Source: Lepidodermella squamata (taxonomy: Eukaryota > Gastrotricha). Taken from it: a DNA stretch of 64,000 nt. The DNA is taken from positions 434,001 to 498,000 of the forward strand of contig JBLDXI010000016.1 in NCBI GenBank assembly GCA_047495785.1, read 5' to 3'. Shown in pieces: positions 46,553 through 58,217 of the stretch (the first letter of the stretch is position 1; every line of letters begins with the position of its first letter). A program made the position numbers and the translations under genes. The notes under the pieces are model-generated. The model searched no databases, was not told the DNA's origin, and worked only from the letters and a program-made list of their open reading frames with translations.

Positions 46553-48477
46553 TTTATACTGCAATTTTCCTGTCCACTGAATGAAACAGAACAAATACAT
46601 TTTAGTTTCTAAAGCTGGACGAAGCGTGACTTGTTGGGGCATTGCATTTAACCTAGGTACTAGGTATATATTCTGGTTACAATAGCGATGAATGCGGGTC
46701 AAAGTAATAAAACTAAGCCAACTGAGCAATTTGTGTAGTGTTAAATTCGATATCATCAGAGAATTTGACATCAACGATTTGATGAAATTGTTACAAAATG
46801 AAAAATGAAGCGAGAATTCAGCAATTTTCATATATTTTCCCGTCGCCGGTATATAACGAAATTAAACAATGCTAATAGCAGGAGACTACATAAACAATGC
46901 TGAATTCTTGCTCTATTTTAGTGCCCAAGTATTTCACCTAATTTTTTCTGACTTGGCTATGTAACATGTAATGCAGGCGGCACACGTAGCATAATATAGC
47001 ATGATAGCATGGTGATATACGATACGCCAAAAGACAGCTACAAGTGGCAGCAATTTAGGCAGCACACACAGGTAAGCGCGAATGACAGGTATTATTGCAT
47101 TATAATGCATGTCAGACATGATAGGGGACATATTTTAAAATACGCAATGTCTATTCCTACCTAATTTCTGAAATCAATAACGTGATATGGTCCCACTTGC
47201 GTAATGCCCAATTGCACTTGCATTTAATTGAAAAATTAGGTCAACAAATAGCGCAAGTGGGACATTCCAATATATTCTCAATTTGCATCCGATCAGTATA
47301 ATTCGTTGCACGCATTCGCGCGACTATAATGTCTATCATCCCCCAAAAAACCATGTATAGCCCCCTACGGAGTCGCAAAGCTGCATAATCTAATTTCAGT
47401 TCCGGGAGGTTTACTTGAAAACTTTGGGTGAATTTCGAAATTCAGCTATTATGGCTCTCACTTCGATGCGTCTACCTGTAAAGTTTCATAATGCTATCGT
47501 CAAATTTCGAATTTCCACGCTATGCTGAAACATCGCGTACATACTATGTACGAATTGCAAATTTCGCTATTAGTTATCTACGAATAACTTGACCCTTGAA
47601 AAAAAACAAATTTATTTGGATGATGGCGATTAAGAAGACCGAAAGCCCGAAAGCCTTAGGTTTTTACATGGAAAAATCTTTCATCCGCTGCTTGAGCCTG
47701 AGCTTCTCGTAATTACGGGGAGAATTCTTAAAAGAAAACACCCTGAGCGAGTGTAGCAGAATTACCCACACCGGCACGAAATAAGCTGAAATGTGCTGGC
47801 ATTGATTTGAGCCGCTGAAATACGCCGAAATAAGGCATGGTGGGCTGTTAATCACTGAAATAACATTCAAGACCCACGAGACCCACGTAAACCACTATTG
47901 AGCCACGACTCGGTCACTTGCAGCGCTGGAACTTTGATCACCATGAGCGCAGCTGCCACCTCGAGCTCCCAGAGCCTCGACTTGCAGCGCTAAAGATATC
48001 AGACGATTGGCTGAATAAATGGATCAACGCGACTTTCACGGAGGGAAGGACGATTTCGGAATTTCGACTTTGAATTCGGAGAAAATTGAATTTGATGAAT
48101 TCTTGATCGCCCTTTTGAGGTATATTGCTTTTCAATGTTGGCTACGATGATTTGGGACCAGGACACCGTTATATTGCATAAATTGTTTCGAGTTGGAAAT
48201 TAAAAAAAGAAGATGCTACTGAAATTCAATCAAATTTGATAGATAAAGAGAAACGGGTTTTAAAAAACGTGTTCACGGCCTTTCAAAACCCCTAAAACTG
48301 CTGTCAAATATTTTTTCCACCGTGGATAACTAATTCCGCCAGCATAAAAAGGGTTAAAGTTATGATGATTCGGCATTATGTTAAACTGGGAAAATGGAGT
48401 AAAAATCAATTAGACAACGGCTATTTAAAACTTGGTGAGTCTTAAAACTGTTAAGAAAACAATTGTTAATATATTCA
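46553..48477. other. Intergenic, small foldback only
   Basis: No gene was found. At 47185-47266 GTCCCACTTGCG and CGCAAGTGGGAC form a short inverted pair, possibly a MITE remnant. The words around 47990-48430 (AGACGATTGGCTGAATAAATGGATCAACGCGAC and the following leader of the dead exon) recur at 50265, 58880 and 62020, marking the 3' flank duplicated with each array unit. Confidence 0.5.
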
Positions 48478-48660
48478 TCATTGAACTGCCAACACTCCTT
48501 GGCAGTAGAATCCGTTTGCATGTTCCGTTTGCAGCGAGCCTCCACAACTCTAAATTCCAAGCTTGTTTGACCCATAGATGTTGTAGTATCGGCCATGCAG
48601 GCCGTCAATCATCGTCACATTCGACGTATCAGATAATATTAACAGATTGTTTAAACAACC
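48478..48660 (-). pseudogene. Dead last exon of a fifth ectodomain copy
   Basis: The minus strand of this segment matches the final exon of the array genes (MIDGLHGRYYNIYGSNKLGI) but then hits TAG where the others continue PLELRRL. The acceptor region is also degraded. No other exons of this copy remain between here and 49053, so it is a relic of a unit lost or eroded. Confidence 0.85.
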
Positions 48661-49053
48661 CAACCCTGGATTAAAGAGTAACTGCGAAATAGACATTGCG
48701 TAGAAATTTAAGAAAGCTCTCTTGGGGGTGGGGGCATCATTATTTATGAACAGGAGGTTGAACGGCCGCGGTGAGGCATGGAGAATGCGATTGGCAAGTA
48801 GATTCCGATTCAGGGTTCAGCAGATAGCTGACTCCGGTAAAATTTGCAACCGCTCGAAGTTAACTTTTAAATCACAACGAAATTGCGGCAATAAATGTTG
48901 CGAAGGCCATATTGGTGGGTTTATTGCGACATCTGTATGATAAAAGACAGATTCTCAGAGCTAACTAAAGCTGCTAACAGAAACCAAGCGTAAAAGCTGG
49001 TTGGAGTTTGTCTTGATGATCTCAGCGAAATTACTTTCTGAAGTATTCGATGG

Positions 49054-49466
49054 TTATTTGCCCCCCTGTGTGTGGTTTCTTTTGCGCGTTGTTGCTTGCC
49101 TGAATAGTAGATAAGGAGTAAGAAACGATCTTTGAAATAGGTATGCTGAATTCACCTCTTCAGCCGGTTGGGCTGCGTTGTCGTGGTTGAGTGTGAATGG
49201 TTATGTTTGCGACTACCCTCTTGCCTGAATATAGATTGATAAAAAGATCTTAGCAAAATGCTGAAGTTACCTCTCCACCAGATCAGCTTGAACGTTGTCG
49301 CTGTAGTAGTATGAACATGAAAAATTATGAGATCTGGTCGAATAAATGAACTGTATACTCACGCCTCATTGTTACCAGCCTCGTGTTCATCATAGCTAGC
49401 ATCCGTCATGACGACGTAGACGCTGAGAGCGACAAAACCCAGCAGAACAGCGGTAATGAAGCGCAT
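49054..49466 (-). CDS. Small secreted peptide precursor with dibasic sites, 82 aa, four exons
   Basis: Exons 49466-49363, 49300-49271, 49224-49156 and 49099-49054 join in phase with GT-AG introns. A signal peptide (MRFITAVLLGFVALSV) is followed by an acidic region (YDEHEAGNNEADNVQADLVE) and then a basic His/Thr-rich region with LKRQATTRKRNHTQGGK at the end. The KR pairs could be cleaved by proprotein convertases, and the second and third introns fall just before parallel Arg-Gln dipeptides, hinting at a repeated mini-exon. TATAAAAA at 49541-49534 and AATAAA near 48920 frame the transcript. It lies between ectodomain copies 1 and 2. It could be a neuropeptide-like or antimicrobial precursor; neither is shown. 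Confidence 0.65.
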
Positions 49467-49533
49467 TTTACTGATAAGTCAAATTCAGAGTAAATTTCAA
49501 CCAACTGTACTTCTAACTCGTTATTGAGCCCCA

Positions 49534-49541
49534 TTTTTATA
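49534..49541 (-). promoter_or_regulatory. TATA box of the dibasic peptide gene
   Basis: Minus-strand TATAAAAA lies about 70 bases upstream of the ATG at 49466. Confidence 0.5.
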
Positions 49542-49669
49542 GCCTCCGAGTCGTGCTCGAGTGGCATAATGCAATAATTAACTTGATTGGGCACATATAA
49601 AAATAATAAACAGAAAAATCGTTTGCTTTGTCCTTTTCCAGGCAACAACAACAACGACACACTTTTGCG

Positions 49670-50597
49670 GTTTACATGAGGTTTAGCTAATAATAAAAAA
49701 ACGAATTGGCTAATTCTACCACATTATCGTTATAGCGAGAGCGTTTTTGTCATAACGAACCTGGATAGTGCCAAGCAAAAAGTTCGTTACGGACAAAGTT
49801 CGCTATAGCAAGAGTGAATTACATGGGACAAGCCACGGGAAAAGCTAAATCCAGGTTCGTTATAACCGGGAAGTACGTTCTAAGGAAAGTTTACGTCCGG
49901 GAAGTTTACGACCTCAGAGGGTATAGAATTCCACGCCGCACGCACACGTCGCTAGAATTCCACGCCGCACGCACACGTCTTATCACTCTCACTGTCAATT
50001 GCGATCCTCTTCATCTTGAATTGATGCGTCTTTTGTGGCTTATATTGCTCCTTCTTTCGCCGTGATTTTGCACGTTTTCGTCATGACAAGTTCTAAGTTC
50101 TGATTTTCAACCAGGAAAGACCAGGAAAGAACCCTTTCGAAGAGAATACTCAGCACCTTTAAACCTTTTATCCAAGTGAAATGGAAAATTACTTCACATT
50201 TTATTTAGCCATTAAATCACCAGTTTCTAGTATTGAAAAATATTTCCCTTGACGGCTAAATTTATAAGACGATTGACTGAATAATTGGATCAACGTGACG
50301 TAAAGTGATGCTTCGGAACTCTGTTAGATTGGGAAAATAGAATGGGAAACGTGACAAATTAAAATTTGTCCTTCTTGCGACCAAACCGGCTCATTTCCCG
50401 TCTACTGTCCTCATTTACCCAGCCATCCTCGATTACCAAAATTCAGCCTTGAAGATCTATTTCTGCTGGCTGCTCTTTTGTACCATTTTATCTTGAGACG
50501 CAATTTCTGAGAAAATCAATTAGACGGCTATTAAAAACTTGGCGAGTCTTAAAATTGTTTAAATAATTTTCCACCAAGAGTTCTCCAGCTGACATAA
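49670..50597. other. Intergenic with short repeats
   Basis: A 29-base tandem pair built on TAGAATTCCACGCCGCACGC lies at 49924-49979. Related words (GTTATAGCGAGA, AGTTCGCTATAGCAAGA, GTTCGTTATAACC) at 49727-49868 look like a decayed inverted-repeat element. No gene was seen. Confidence 0.5.
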
Positions 50598-52714
50598 TTA
50601 TTGAACTGCCAGTACTCCTTGGAAGTAGGATCCAACTTTGCTCCAAGTTCCATCGGCAACGAGCCTCCGCAACTCTAGCGGATAGATTCCAAGCTTGTTT
50701 GACCCATCGATGTTGTAGTATCGGCCATGCAAGCCATCGATCATAGTCATATTTGACGCATCGGAAAATAACTTCGAAACGGAGGCTGTCTTCAGATCCG
50801 AAATTGTTCGATTCTCTGAAAAATATATGAAAGGTTGTCAGCTGAAAAATATCGGTTCTAATCTTGTGAGACAGCATTTAATGAAAATCAGAAATAATCA
50901 AAATCGAGCGTTCCAAAACCATAATAATAACACTAATTGATATTCCAGAGAAAACGTAAGATCCTCAAAAAACCCAGTCCACAATTGAACTTAACAGACC
51001 TTTCAATTTTTTAATTATATAATATTTCCTTTAAATTCCCATTTTTTTCCTCATTTTCACCTGAAATACATTTTCTCTGAAGAATCAAAGATTTTAATAT
51101 TTTATCCTTATTTGTATAATATTTGAAAAATTTGAAAATGAACATTTGTTTACGTTGGCTTAGTCGATTCGCTAAATTTCCGAGAATTTTCCCAGTGTAT
51201 AGCACCAGGTCGTAGCATCTTGAAGACGGATAACTTTTGATGGGAGAATCGTTGCCCAGGTCAGAAATTTTCGCGCGCATGACTTCATCAAACTCATCCG
51301 CCGATAGCTGGGTGGCATCTACGTAATTAGGCGGCAATAAAGTCGCAATTGGCACCTCCGAAATAGAAACGACCGAAGCAGCCATAACTTGTCTGACGGC
51401 CCCATATGGACATTTTCGTTCGTAATAATAACTCGAATACCCAAGAGCGTCTTCCGATTCGGCATCTGTGACTAGAATTGTGACATTTGGCCCGAAAAGA
51501 CCGTAGCGGTAAATATGGCAAAACACATTGTAGTAGTAGAATGAGGGCACGTCAAGGATAATCAAATTAGGATTCTGCCGGTGCAAAGCCTCGCCGTAAT
51601 CGCCATTATCGTAATTGCCTGGAATGTAATGTCGCCGGGCTGTTATATTGCGATTCGATAATTGTCCAATCAGGGAAGCTTCAAACTGAAATTAAAAAAT
51701 TCGTAGTTGGAAATGTAACTAAAATTAAAAACTATTTTTTTAATTAATCATATTTACCTCACTGGATGTTGTGCTGTCAGTGACAAAAGCGATATTGGCG
51801 GCATTTTTTGATGCGTTTTGCATTGATAGCAATTTTCCTACGAATTGCGTCATGGCATCAGAAATTGAATCGGACGTAAAAGGGACCATAGCGACAACAT
51901 TTTCCAATCGATCACGTCCGGCCATAGCGTAGTAGCTGACCTAAATTCACGGCGTGTGAGTAATCAATTTTCAGCTGAAGTTAAAGAGACTTACCATGGT
52001 TATATTGTAGGTTGAGGCGACAACTGCAGGAGTGTTACGCAGTGTTGATCGGAAACAGTTGCCCAGGTTCAGATGAATTGGCAAGCGGTTAGGGTAATCA
52101 GGCGATGAACTCCACGTCTTGAAAGTTCTCGCCATCGCCAATGCAGCGTCGCACTGAAACGAAGAAATGTAACAAAAATTAATTATAAACAAGGGCTTAA
52201 TCTCCAGAAAGTTCCCGATGTGTTTTTATACCTTCTAGGATATATGAGGGTATTCGAGTAATGATTTCAATGTTAATTCAGTATGCTATTACCAGACATA
52301 AACAAAATTAAAATAAAAAAACGGGGATTCTAAAAAAGTGCTAACTGACAAACTTCTTAATTTCTCGATTTCTTGGTTTATTTGTAATATTACCTTATCA
52401 TCTAACACCTCGAGTCGCAGCTCATAACCAGGCAGCCAATTCGGGTCCATATGCAATCGCTCGAGTGCGATTTCCATAGCTTTCGTGCACAGCGGACCGG
52501 AAGGTTTGCTCGTGTACCAATGTATGTAGCTTACAGCCGCCGTCATTGTCACAATTTTGCTCCTGTTGCTTGGCGCCTTGAAAATGTGCTGCTGCAACGT
52601 ATCTTCCACCGGGCTGTACTTTGTTACTGGCGTAGAACTCTGTTCGTAGCTGTGAACGAATCCGAAGAAATATGGCAAACAACCCCTGGTTATTGCAATC
52701 AACAAAATGTTCAT
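50598..52714 (-). CDS. Secreted GABA-B-receptor-like ectodomain, copy 2 (470 aa)
   Basis: Exons 52714-52394, 52153-51995, 51940-51758, 51685-51154 and 50815-50598 have the same phases as copy 1, and the first, second and last exons have exactly the same lengths (321, 159 and 218 bases). The third and fourth exons differ by compensating amounts, so the total is again 470 residues. The signal peptide, CTKAMEIALERLHMDPNW, LPGYELRLEVLDD, YGLFGPNVTILV, CYDLVLYTGKILGN and DGLHGRYYNIDGSNKLG are present. It ends at TAA after the last ectodomain strand with no membrane segment. All donors are GT. This is the best-preserved complete member of the array. Confidence 0.87.
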
Positions 52715-53984
52715 TTTATACTAAAGTTGTTCTACATTATTTCGAAAAAAAATATAAATATTACTATGAATTTCAAGCACTGCGTGACCTAGAACCTAGA
52801 GACCGATATTATTTTATTCGAACCTGCGAGATTAAAGAAAAAACTGATAGAGCGATTGATGCCGACATTGCCGAGAATTCATTTCAAAATTACTGATTTT
52901 CGCTCATTTCCAAGGATTTTATTTTACCTTATTTTTATCTGAATTTGTAGGATCTCCGGATCTGGGGAAGCTCTCGTGGGGAGAGATTTTCGATATTAAG
53001 TACACTTCGTGTTCCGAGCGAATTAATTTTACAATAACAAAGGCATGTCCTGAAACTGAATCTTAAAAATATTGTCTTCTTTGTAATAGAATGCATAGGA
53101 GCTTCTGCATCCTTGAAAAACACGCGAGTTGTTTGACTGGATTATTTTTATTTTTAATACGAATCAAGTGATAGAAGAGTGACTAAAATTGACCTTGCGT
53201 ATGCAAATCGAGACAAACACGTCTTATTAATGATGCGGTTTTCCGAACAAAAACAGCGTAAAGATGACAGACAAGAAGTGAAGCGTGATTTTCCGAAGGT
53301 GAACGAGCGTAAATTCCGAAAATTGACATGAAGTTTGAAAAAGTTTAATTCGAGAAAAATCTAATTATTTCTGGAAGTTTTTTAATAATAATTTTTCTAG
53401 TTCGAGATTCGGAATACACCGCGCGACCGTCAAGTTAAAAAGCTAGAAATCCGCCAACAGGGCTTAAATTTTGTTGCTAACGACGCCGTTTATCAGGTCG
53501 TTCATTCGCCTCAAGATTAACTGAAAGTGGCGGTACGGCCCACTAGTTCCCCGAGGCTAAAATTACCAATGATATACGTTTTGGATTTGACAGCCATATC
53601 CAGAGTATTTGCCCTTCAGCTCGCTTTTCGTGATATCCAGCTAACATGCATTTTTCACCTACCGAATGGCAGCTGAAACAATTTACGTGACGCCTGTGGG
53701 GGAGGAAGACGTAATTCGAAATATACTTTGGTAGGATGTTGGAAGCGAGTAAATAATGTTATAGCACATTAATGACCACCGCGTTGAAATTCTACTGCGA
53801 TGAGCGTTGGCATCATATGATCGCATCATGTGACCGTTGGGCGCAACTATATCGTTCCAGCTGCCTTGACGTGGCGGTTGGGTGCAGTCGACTCCGCTTC
53901 ACATGATACACACTAAGCCCAGTCATTCAGCTCTCTTTCATTTTCAAAGTAATTAATTAATTTACAAATTTTCAGTCAAACAGA
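52715..53984. other. Intergenic, no gene seen
   Basis: This is the upstream region of copy 2 and of the PAN-like gene. Short frames here have no support. Confidence 0.5.
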
Positions 53985-54340
53985 ATGTTCTTCCAAGCTT
54001 CACTGATCTTCGCAATGTTCATCGCTCTTGCTTCATCTGCTGGTGTGTTTTTCTGTTTTAATTTGAAGTTCGGCAATTTCAATTTATAATTATCTTTACT
54101 CATATAGTGTTCAAAAGCACGGACAAGAACTGTGAGAAGGGAGCGTTGATTGTCGCGAAATACACGGGTGTCAACTTTTTGAAATGCATGGAACGTTGTG
54201 GGGCCAACATCAGATGCCCGGTTCTTTCGCACAACTCTAAGAATGGTGACGAGTGCATTTTTTACGACAGATGCACAGGGCCGTCTCTGGGAGCACAGGC
54301 CCAAATGAGTAATGATAAGAAGTTCTTCCTGAAGCAGTGA
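53985..54340 (+). CDS. Small secreted PAN/apple-like protein, 96 aa
   Basis: Two exons (53985-54042 and 54108-54340). An acceptor (AAATTTTCAG) lies 9 bases before the ATG, suggesting trans-splicing. The signal peptide is FQASLIFAMFIALASSA. The mature part has six Cys in the order and spacing of a PAN/apple domain: NC near the start, then KCMERC, RCP, ECIF and RCTG. Such domains bind proteins or sugars. It sits between copies 2 and 3 of the ectodomain array on the opposite strand. AATAAAATG at 54413 supplies the 3' end. The chromovirus landed 160 bases downstream. Confidence 0.8.
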
Positions 54341-54504
54341 AGCTCACATTGAAGCAACGCTGCTCTTGACATTGACGGAGGAGAGATTTGTTGGATGCCC
54401 GTCAAATAATATAAATAAAATGACACAGAATCTACGGCTAAAGTAAATACACTATTCCGTTTAGCATGGGAACGCTTTTTCAGCGGTTGAAGTAAGAGGG
54501 GTAA

Positions 54505-54685
54505 TGTCATGAAAAGACTTGTGCTTCGGCAACAACTTGCTTTATTACTTGAAAATAACCAGAATGAATGAAATCATACAACCAAGATCTTTAAAAGGAC
54601 CGAACGATGACGTATCAACGACAACGTAATAATCACGGCATAATCACAGTACAATAAACATAACAATGTTTCCAAGTTCCTTACA
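54505..54685 (-). repeat. 3' LTR of the chromovirus (181 bp)
   Basis: It is identical by eye to 58032-58212. It begins TGT and ends ACA. The target duplication GGTAA is at 54500-54504. Confidence 0.95.
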
Positions 54686-54701
54686 CCATACCCCTCCTTC
54701 T

Positions 54702-57700
54702 TCAAGGAGCGCGAGACCTGGAGCAAAAAATTCGGCTTGGTGCAGGCTTTCTCGGATATTTGCGGTGAAACTCGGCTACCAGATCGGGCGAATTCGTGAC
54801 GTTTCCAGCCGGTTCCCATGTACAATCTTCAGGCCCGTAGCCAACCCATTCAACAAGGTACTTGAGGCGACCATGATCGTAAAGAAGAACGCCATTCGCC
54901 TCACCCAGCCGCTTGCGATCGATGTTGATAGAAGCTGGTTGGCCGGCCAACAAGGACCGTGCAGCCTTCGAGAAATCGTCGACTTGTGCTTCGCGAATTC
55001 TATCGTGCAGTGGGCTTTGTAAATGAACAAACGAACGCGTCGCCATGATTCGCAAATTCTTCGATTGTAGAATGAATTGAGGCTCGGCGTTGACCACACC
55101 TGGAGACTGATGCTGTGATTTTCGGGATAAAGCGTCGGCCTTGCCACATTTTGAACCGGGGCGATAAGTGATAACAAAATCGAAACGGGCGAAAAACTCG
55201 GCCCATCGGGCTTGGCGTTGATTCAGAATTTTGACCTTGCTTTCGAAGAATTCGAGATTTCGGTGGTCGGTAAAAACAGTGACTTGGTGACGAGCGCCTT
55301 CCAGGTAATGCCGCCATTGCTCGAACGCGACTTTGATTGCCAGGAGTTCCTTGTCGAAAATGCCGTATTTTTGTTCAGCCTCAGTGAGGCTCCTCGAGTA
55401 GAAGGCGCAAGGGTGAAGATAACCGTCAGCTGCCACTTGTGACAAAATGCAGCCCACGGCAAAGTTTGAAGCATCTGTTTCGACAATGAACGGTTTCTTC
55501 GGGTCAGCATGAATCAGAACCGGTGCCGAAGTGAAACGCGATTTCAATTCCATGAAGGCTTCTTCAGCTTGACGGCTCCAGACAAAGACCGAGTTTTTGC
55601 GCATCAACCGAGTCAGCGGTTTCGCTATCGAGGCAAAATCTCTAATAAATCGACGATAAAAGTTAGCAAAACCTAAAAAAGTTTGAACTTCCCTGAGGTT
55701 GGTCGGGCTTTTCCAGTTTCGAACAGCTTCGACCTTCGCTGGCGACATGGTGATCCCATCCGTGCCGACAAGAAATCCAAGAAATTCCACTTTCTCAACT
55801 TCGAACTCGCATTTTGTGAGCTTGGCGAACAATTTGTTTTCTCGAAGCCGTTGTAGCACCATTTTGACGTGAATTTCATGTTCGGCCAGTGAATTCGAGA
55901 AGATCAAAATGTCATCTAAATAGACGATGACAAAAATATCGATCATATCGCGAAAGATGTCGTTCATGAAATGTTGAAATGCCGCCGGGGCCCCGGACAA
56001 TCCAAAGGGCATGACCAAATATTCGAACAAGCCGTAGCACGAACGAAAGGCCGTCTTCCATTCGTCGCCTTCGCGGATTCGCAATAGGTTATAGGCATTT
56101 TTTAAGTCCAGACGGGTGAACACCTTCGCCTTGCCGATGCGGTCGAGCAATTGCGGGATCAACGGCAGCGGATATCGTACCTTCTTACTTACTCGATTTA
56201 GACCGCGATAATCGATGACTGGGCGTAAAGTGCCATCTTTCTTTTTAACAAACATAATTGGGGAAGAAGCCGATGACTTAGACGGACGGATGAAGCCCTT
56301 GGCCAAATTTTCTTTCAGGTATTTGCGTAGTACTTCGAGCTCGGTTTCAGAAAGACTGTAAATCGGTCCAAACGGCGGACTTTTCCCTGCTTCGATATCG
56401 ATAGAACAGTCGTACGGTCGGTGCGGTGGCAACTTGTCTGCTTCGTGCTCGTCAAAAACATCGGCGAATGAGCTGTATTTTTCTGGCAGAACCGTAACTT
56501 CCTGACGAACTTGAGCGGTGAGAACACGGCCAGCGGCTGAATTGCTCTGATCGTCACATTGACAATGCACAGCGCAGTAATTCGAATTGTAGTGAATCGT
56601 GCTCGCCTGCCAGTCGATTTGCGGATTGTGAAGTTTTAACCATGGTAGACCAAGTACAACGGCGTAATGCGGGCTTTGAATAATATCAAATTTAATCAGC
56701 TCCTTGTGACCAGCGACTTCGAAGAGCAGCGGTACCGTCTCGAGAGCAGCAATACCAGTGCTGAGGGCTCGGCCGTCGATGCCTTCGATTCTCACTGGAC
56801 GAGCTTTCGGAACCAGAGGGATGCCGCGTTGACGGGCGAATTTCGCGTCCATAAAATTGCCATCGGCACCACAGTCGACCATCGCCAGCGCGAATGAACC
56901 TCGATCAGTGAAGGGTTCGACCACCATCCCTTGAATGACAAAAAGATTAACTGAATAACAATCATCTGCATCATCTTTATTAGAAAAATGGCTCGAAAAG
57001 TTTCTCGAATTAATATTATTAAAATTTCTTGCGCTTTTCTGCCGCCCAGGGGCGTTGGGGCAATTGTAACAAAGGTGTCCAGCGGCGCCGCAATAAAAAC
57101 AAAGTCCGAGACGACGACGGCGGTCTCGTTCTGCTTGCTGATTTGCTGCTTGGCCGTTCGGCTGCTTGGCTGCTTGGCCGCTTGGCTGCTTGGCGACAAC
57201 ACGGCCAATTTCCATCGGTTCGGGTTGCTGGCTGACCGGCTCATGAGCAGGTTCAACAGAGCTCGAACAACTTGACGTTGCCGCATAGTAACCGCGCGAC
57301 AGGTTACGGCCAGATTCGCGCTGCTTTTCCAGTTTTCTTTCGGACAGGCGGATGTCGATGCGATTTGCTTGGTCAATCATTTTCTTCAGATTTATAGAAG
57401 GTTCGCAGAGCGCAAGCACATCCTTAATTTCATCATTAAGGCCAAGACGAAAATGATGGCACATGGCTGCGTCATTGAAATCGAGGTCGTTGCAAATTTG
57501 ATTGAATTCTGCTGCGTATGCGGCCACAGAACGTTTTCCCTGGTTCAGCTTTTCGAGCTTATAAAGCGCAGTTGCTTTACGATCAGGGTCATCGAATATT
57601 GCTGCGAATCTCGTTTTGAAAGAAGTCAAAAAGTTCAAATCGGCATCCTTCTTCTCTATCAACGAAGTGGCCCAATCTCGTGCTGTGCCACGTAGTAATG

Positions 57701-57971
57701 ACAAAATCAGGCCGACTTGTAGTTTCTCGGTTGAGTACAGCGTCGGATTGAGTTCGATGTATAATGAGCACTGCGCCCAGAACGCCGCGAACTCAGCGCG
57801 ATTTCCGTCAAAATTGCCGGGTAGTTCGCCGCGGCGAGGCTCAAATCGACTTCGGGGTGACAAAGAGCTTTCCAGTGTTTCAAACTTGGCTGACATTGCC
57901 GCCAATTGATTTGCCAGTAGGTTGATCTGTTCTTCAGTTGAAGCCATGATGTCGCAAAAATTCGAAGACAA
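54702..57971 (-). CDS. Gag-pol polyprotein with protease, RT, RNase H and chromodomain but no integrase core
   Basis: A single frame of 1,089 codons; the second Met (57947) follows eight codons later and may be the true start. Gag covers about residues 1-290 and ends in a CCHC knuckle ([14 protein letters not shown] near 294). The aspartic protease has [11 protein letters not shown] near 363. Reverse transcriptase carries YLDDIL near 680, and RNase H starts at FIVETDAS near 827. After the spacer that normally leads to the integrase zinc finger, the frame jumps near residue 1033 into a chromodomain ([17 protein letters not shown]). The zinc-finger end and the DDE core are absent, yet the frame is preserved. 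The protein could copy and package RNA but would need integrase from another element. Confidence 0.93.
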   Translation of the reverse strand: MSSNFCDIMASTEEQINLLANQLAAMSAKFETLESSLSPRSRFEPRRGELPGNFDGNRAEFAAFWAQCSLYIELNPTLYSTEKLQVGLILSLLRGTARDWATSLIEKKDADLNFLTSFKTRFAAIFDDPDRKATALYKLEKLNQGKRSVAAYAAEFNQICNDLDFNDAAMCHHFRLGLNDEIKDVLALCEPSINLKKMIDQANRIDIRLSERKLEKQRESGRNLSRGYYAATSSCSSSVEPAHEPVSQQPEPMEIGRVVAKQPSGQAAKQPNGQAANQQAERDRRRRLGLCFYCGAAGHLCYNCPNAPGRQKSARNFNNINSRNFSSHFSNKDDADDCYSVNLFVIQGMVVEPFTDRGSFALAMVDCGADGNFMDAKFARQRGIPLVPKARPVRIEGIDGRALSTGIAALETVPLLFEVAGHKELIKFDIIQSPHYAVVLGLPWLKLHNPQIDWQASTIHYNSNYCAVHCQCDDQSNSAAGRVLTAQVRQEVTVLPEKYSSFADVFDEHEADKLPPHRPYDCSIDIEAGKSPPFGPIYSLSETELEVLRKYLKENLAKGFIRPSKSSASSPIMFVKKKDGTLRPVIDYRGLNRVSKKVRYPLPLIPQLLDRIGKAKVFTRLDLKNAYNLLRIREGDEWKTAFRSCYGLFEYLVMPFGLSGAPAAFQHFMNDIFRDMIDIFVIVYLDDILIFSNSLAEHEIHVKMVLQRLRENKLFAKLTKCEFEVEKVEFLGFLVGTDGITMSPAKVEAVRNWKSPTNLREVQTFLGFANFYRRFIRDFASIAKPLTRLMRKNSVFVWSRQAEEAFMELKSRFTSAPVLIHADPKKPFIVETDASNFAVGCILSQVAADGYLHPCAFYSRSLTEAEQKYGIFDKELLAIKVAFEQWRHYLEGARHQVTVFTDHRNLEFFESKVKILNQRQARWAEFFARFDFVITYRPGSKCGKADALSRKSQHQSPGVVNAEPQFILQSKNLRIMATRSFVHLQSPLHDRIREAQVDDFSKAARSLLAGQPASINIDRKRLGEANGVLLYDHGRLKYLVEWVGYGPEDCTWEPAGNVTNSPDLVAEFHRKYPRKPAPSRIFCSRSRAP

Positions 57972-58018
57972 GAGGCAAAATGCAAGTGTTGAGGAAGCTT
58001 CAGTGAAAAATAATTGTG

Positions 58019-58031
58019 ATTCTGGTTATTT
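58019..58031 (-). promoter_or_regulatory. Primer-binding site of self-priming (Tf1/sushi) type
   Basis: Directly inside the 5' LTR the minus strand reads AAATAACCAGAAT. This is complementary to ATTCTGGTTATTT within the LTR (58092-58080), which lies 31 bases after a TATA-like box and so is the predicted RNA 5' end. It does not begin with the TGG expected for a tRNA primer. Confidence 0.75.
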
Positions 58032-58212
58032 TGTCATGAAAAGACTTGTGCTTCGGCAACAACTTGCTTTATTACTTGAAAATAACCAGAATGAATGAAA
58101 TCATACAACCAAGATCTTTAAAAGGACCGAACGATGACGTATCAACGACAACGTAATAATCACGGCATAATCACAGTACAATAAACATAACAATGTTTCC
58201 AAGTTCCTTACA
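58032..58212 (-). repeat. 5' LTR of the chromovirus (181 bp)
   Basis: It is identical by eye to 54505-54685. It holds the TATA-like box (58123-58116), the predicted start of R (58092) and AATAAA. The target duplication GGTAA follows at 58213-58217. Confidence 0.95.
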
Positions 58213-58217
58213 GGTAA

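Larger units (their letters stand above)
54505..58212 (-). mobile_element. Ty3/gypsy chromovirus, 3,708 bp, integrase core deleted
   Basis: Two identical 181-bp LTRs and the 5-bp duplication GGTAA (54500-54504, 58213-58217) show a very recent insertion. The internal part carries one long gag-pol frame on the minus strand, a purine-rich tract (GAAGAAGGAGGGG, minus strand) just before the 3' LTR at about 54690-54703, and a primer-binding site at 58019-58031. In the LTR a TATA-like TTTTAAAG lies 31 bases before ATTCTGGTTATT, with AATAAA after it. The element is short for the group because the integrase catalytic core is missing. Confidence 0.93.

Noticed and set aside
56667-57909. Antisense reading frames over the gag-pol region
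   Set aside because: They are shadows of the long polyprotein frame on the minus strand.
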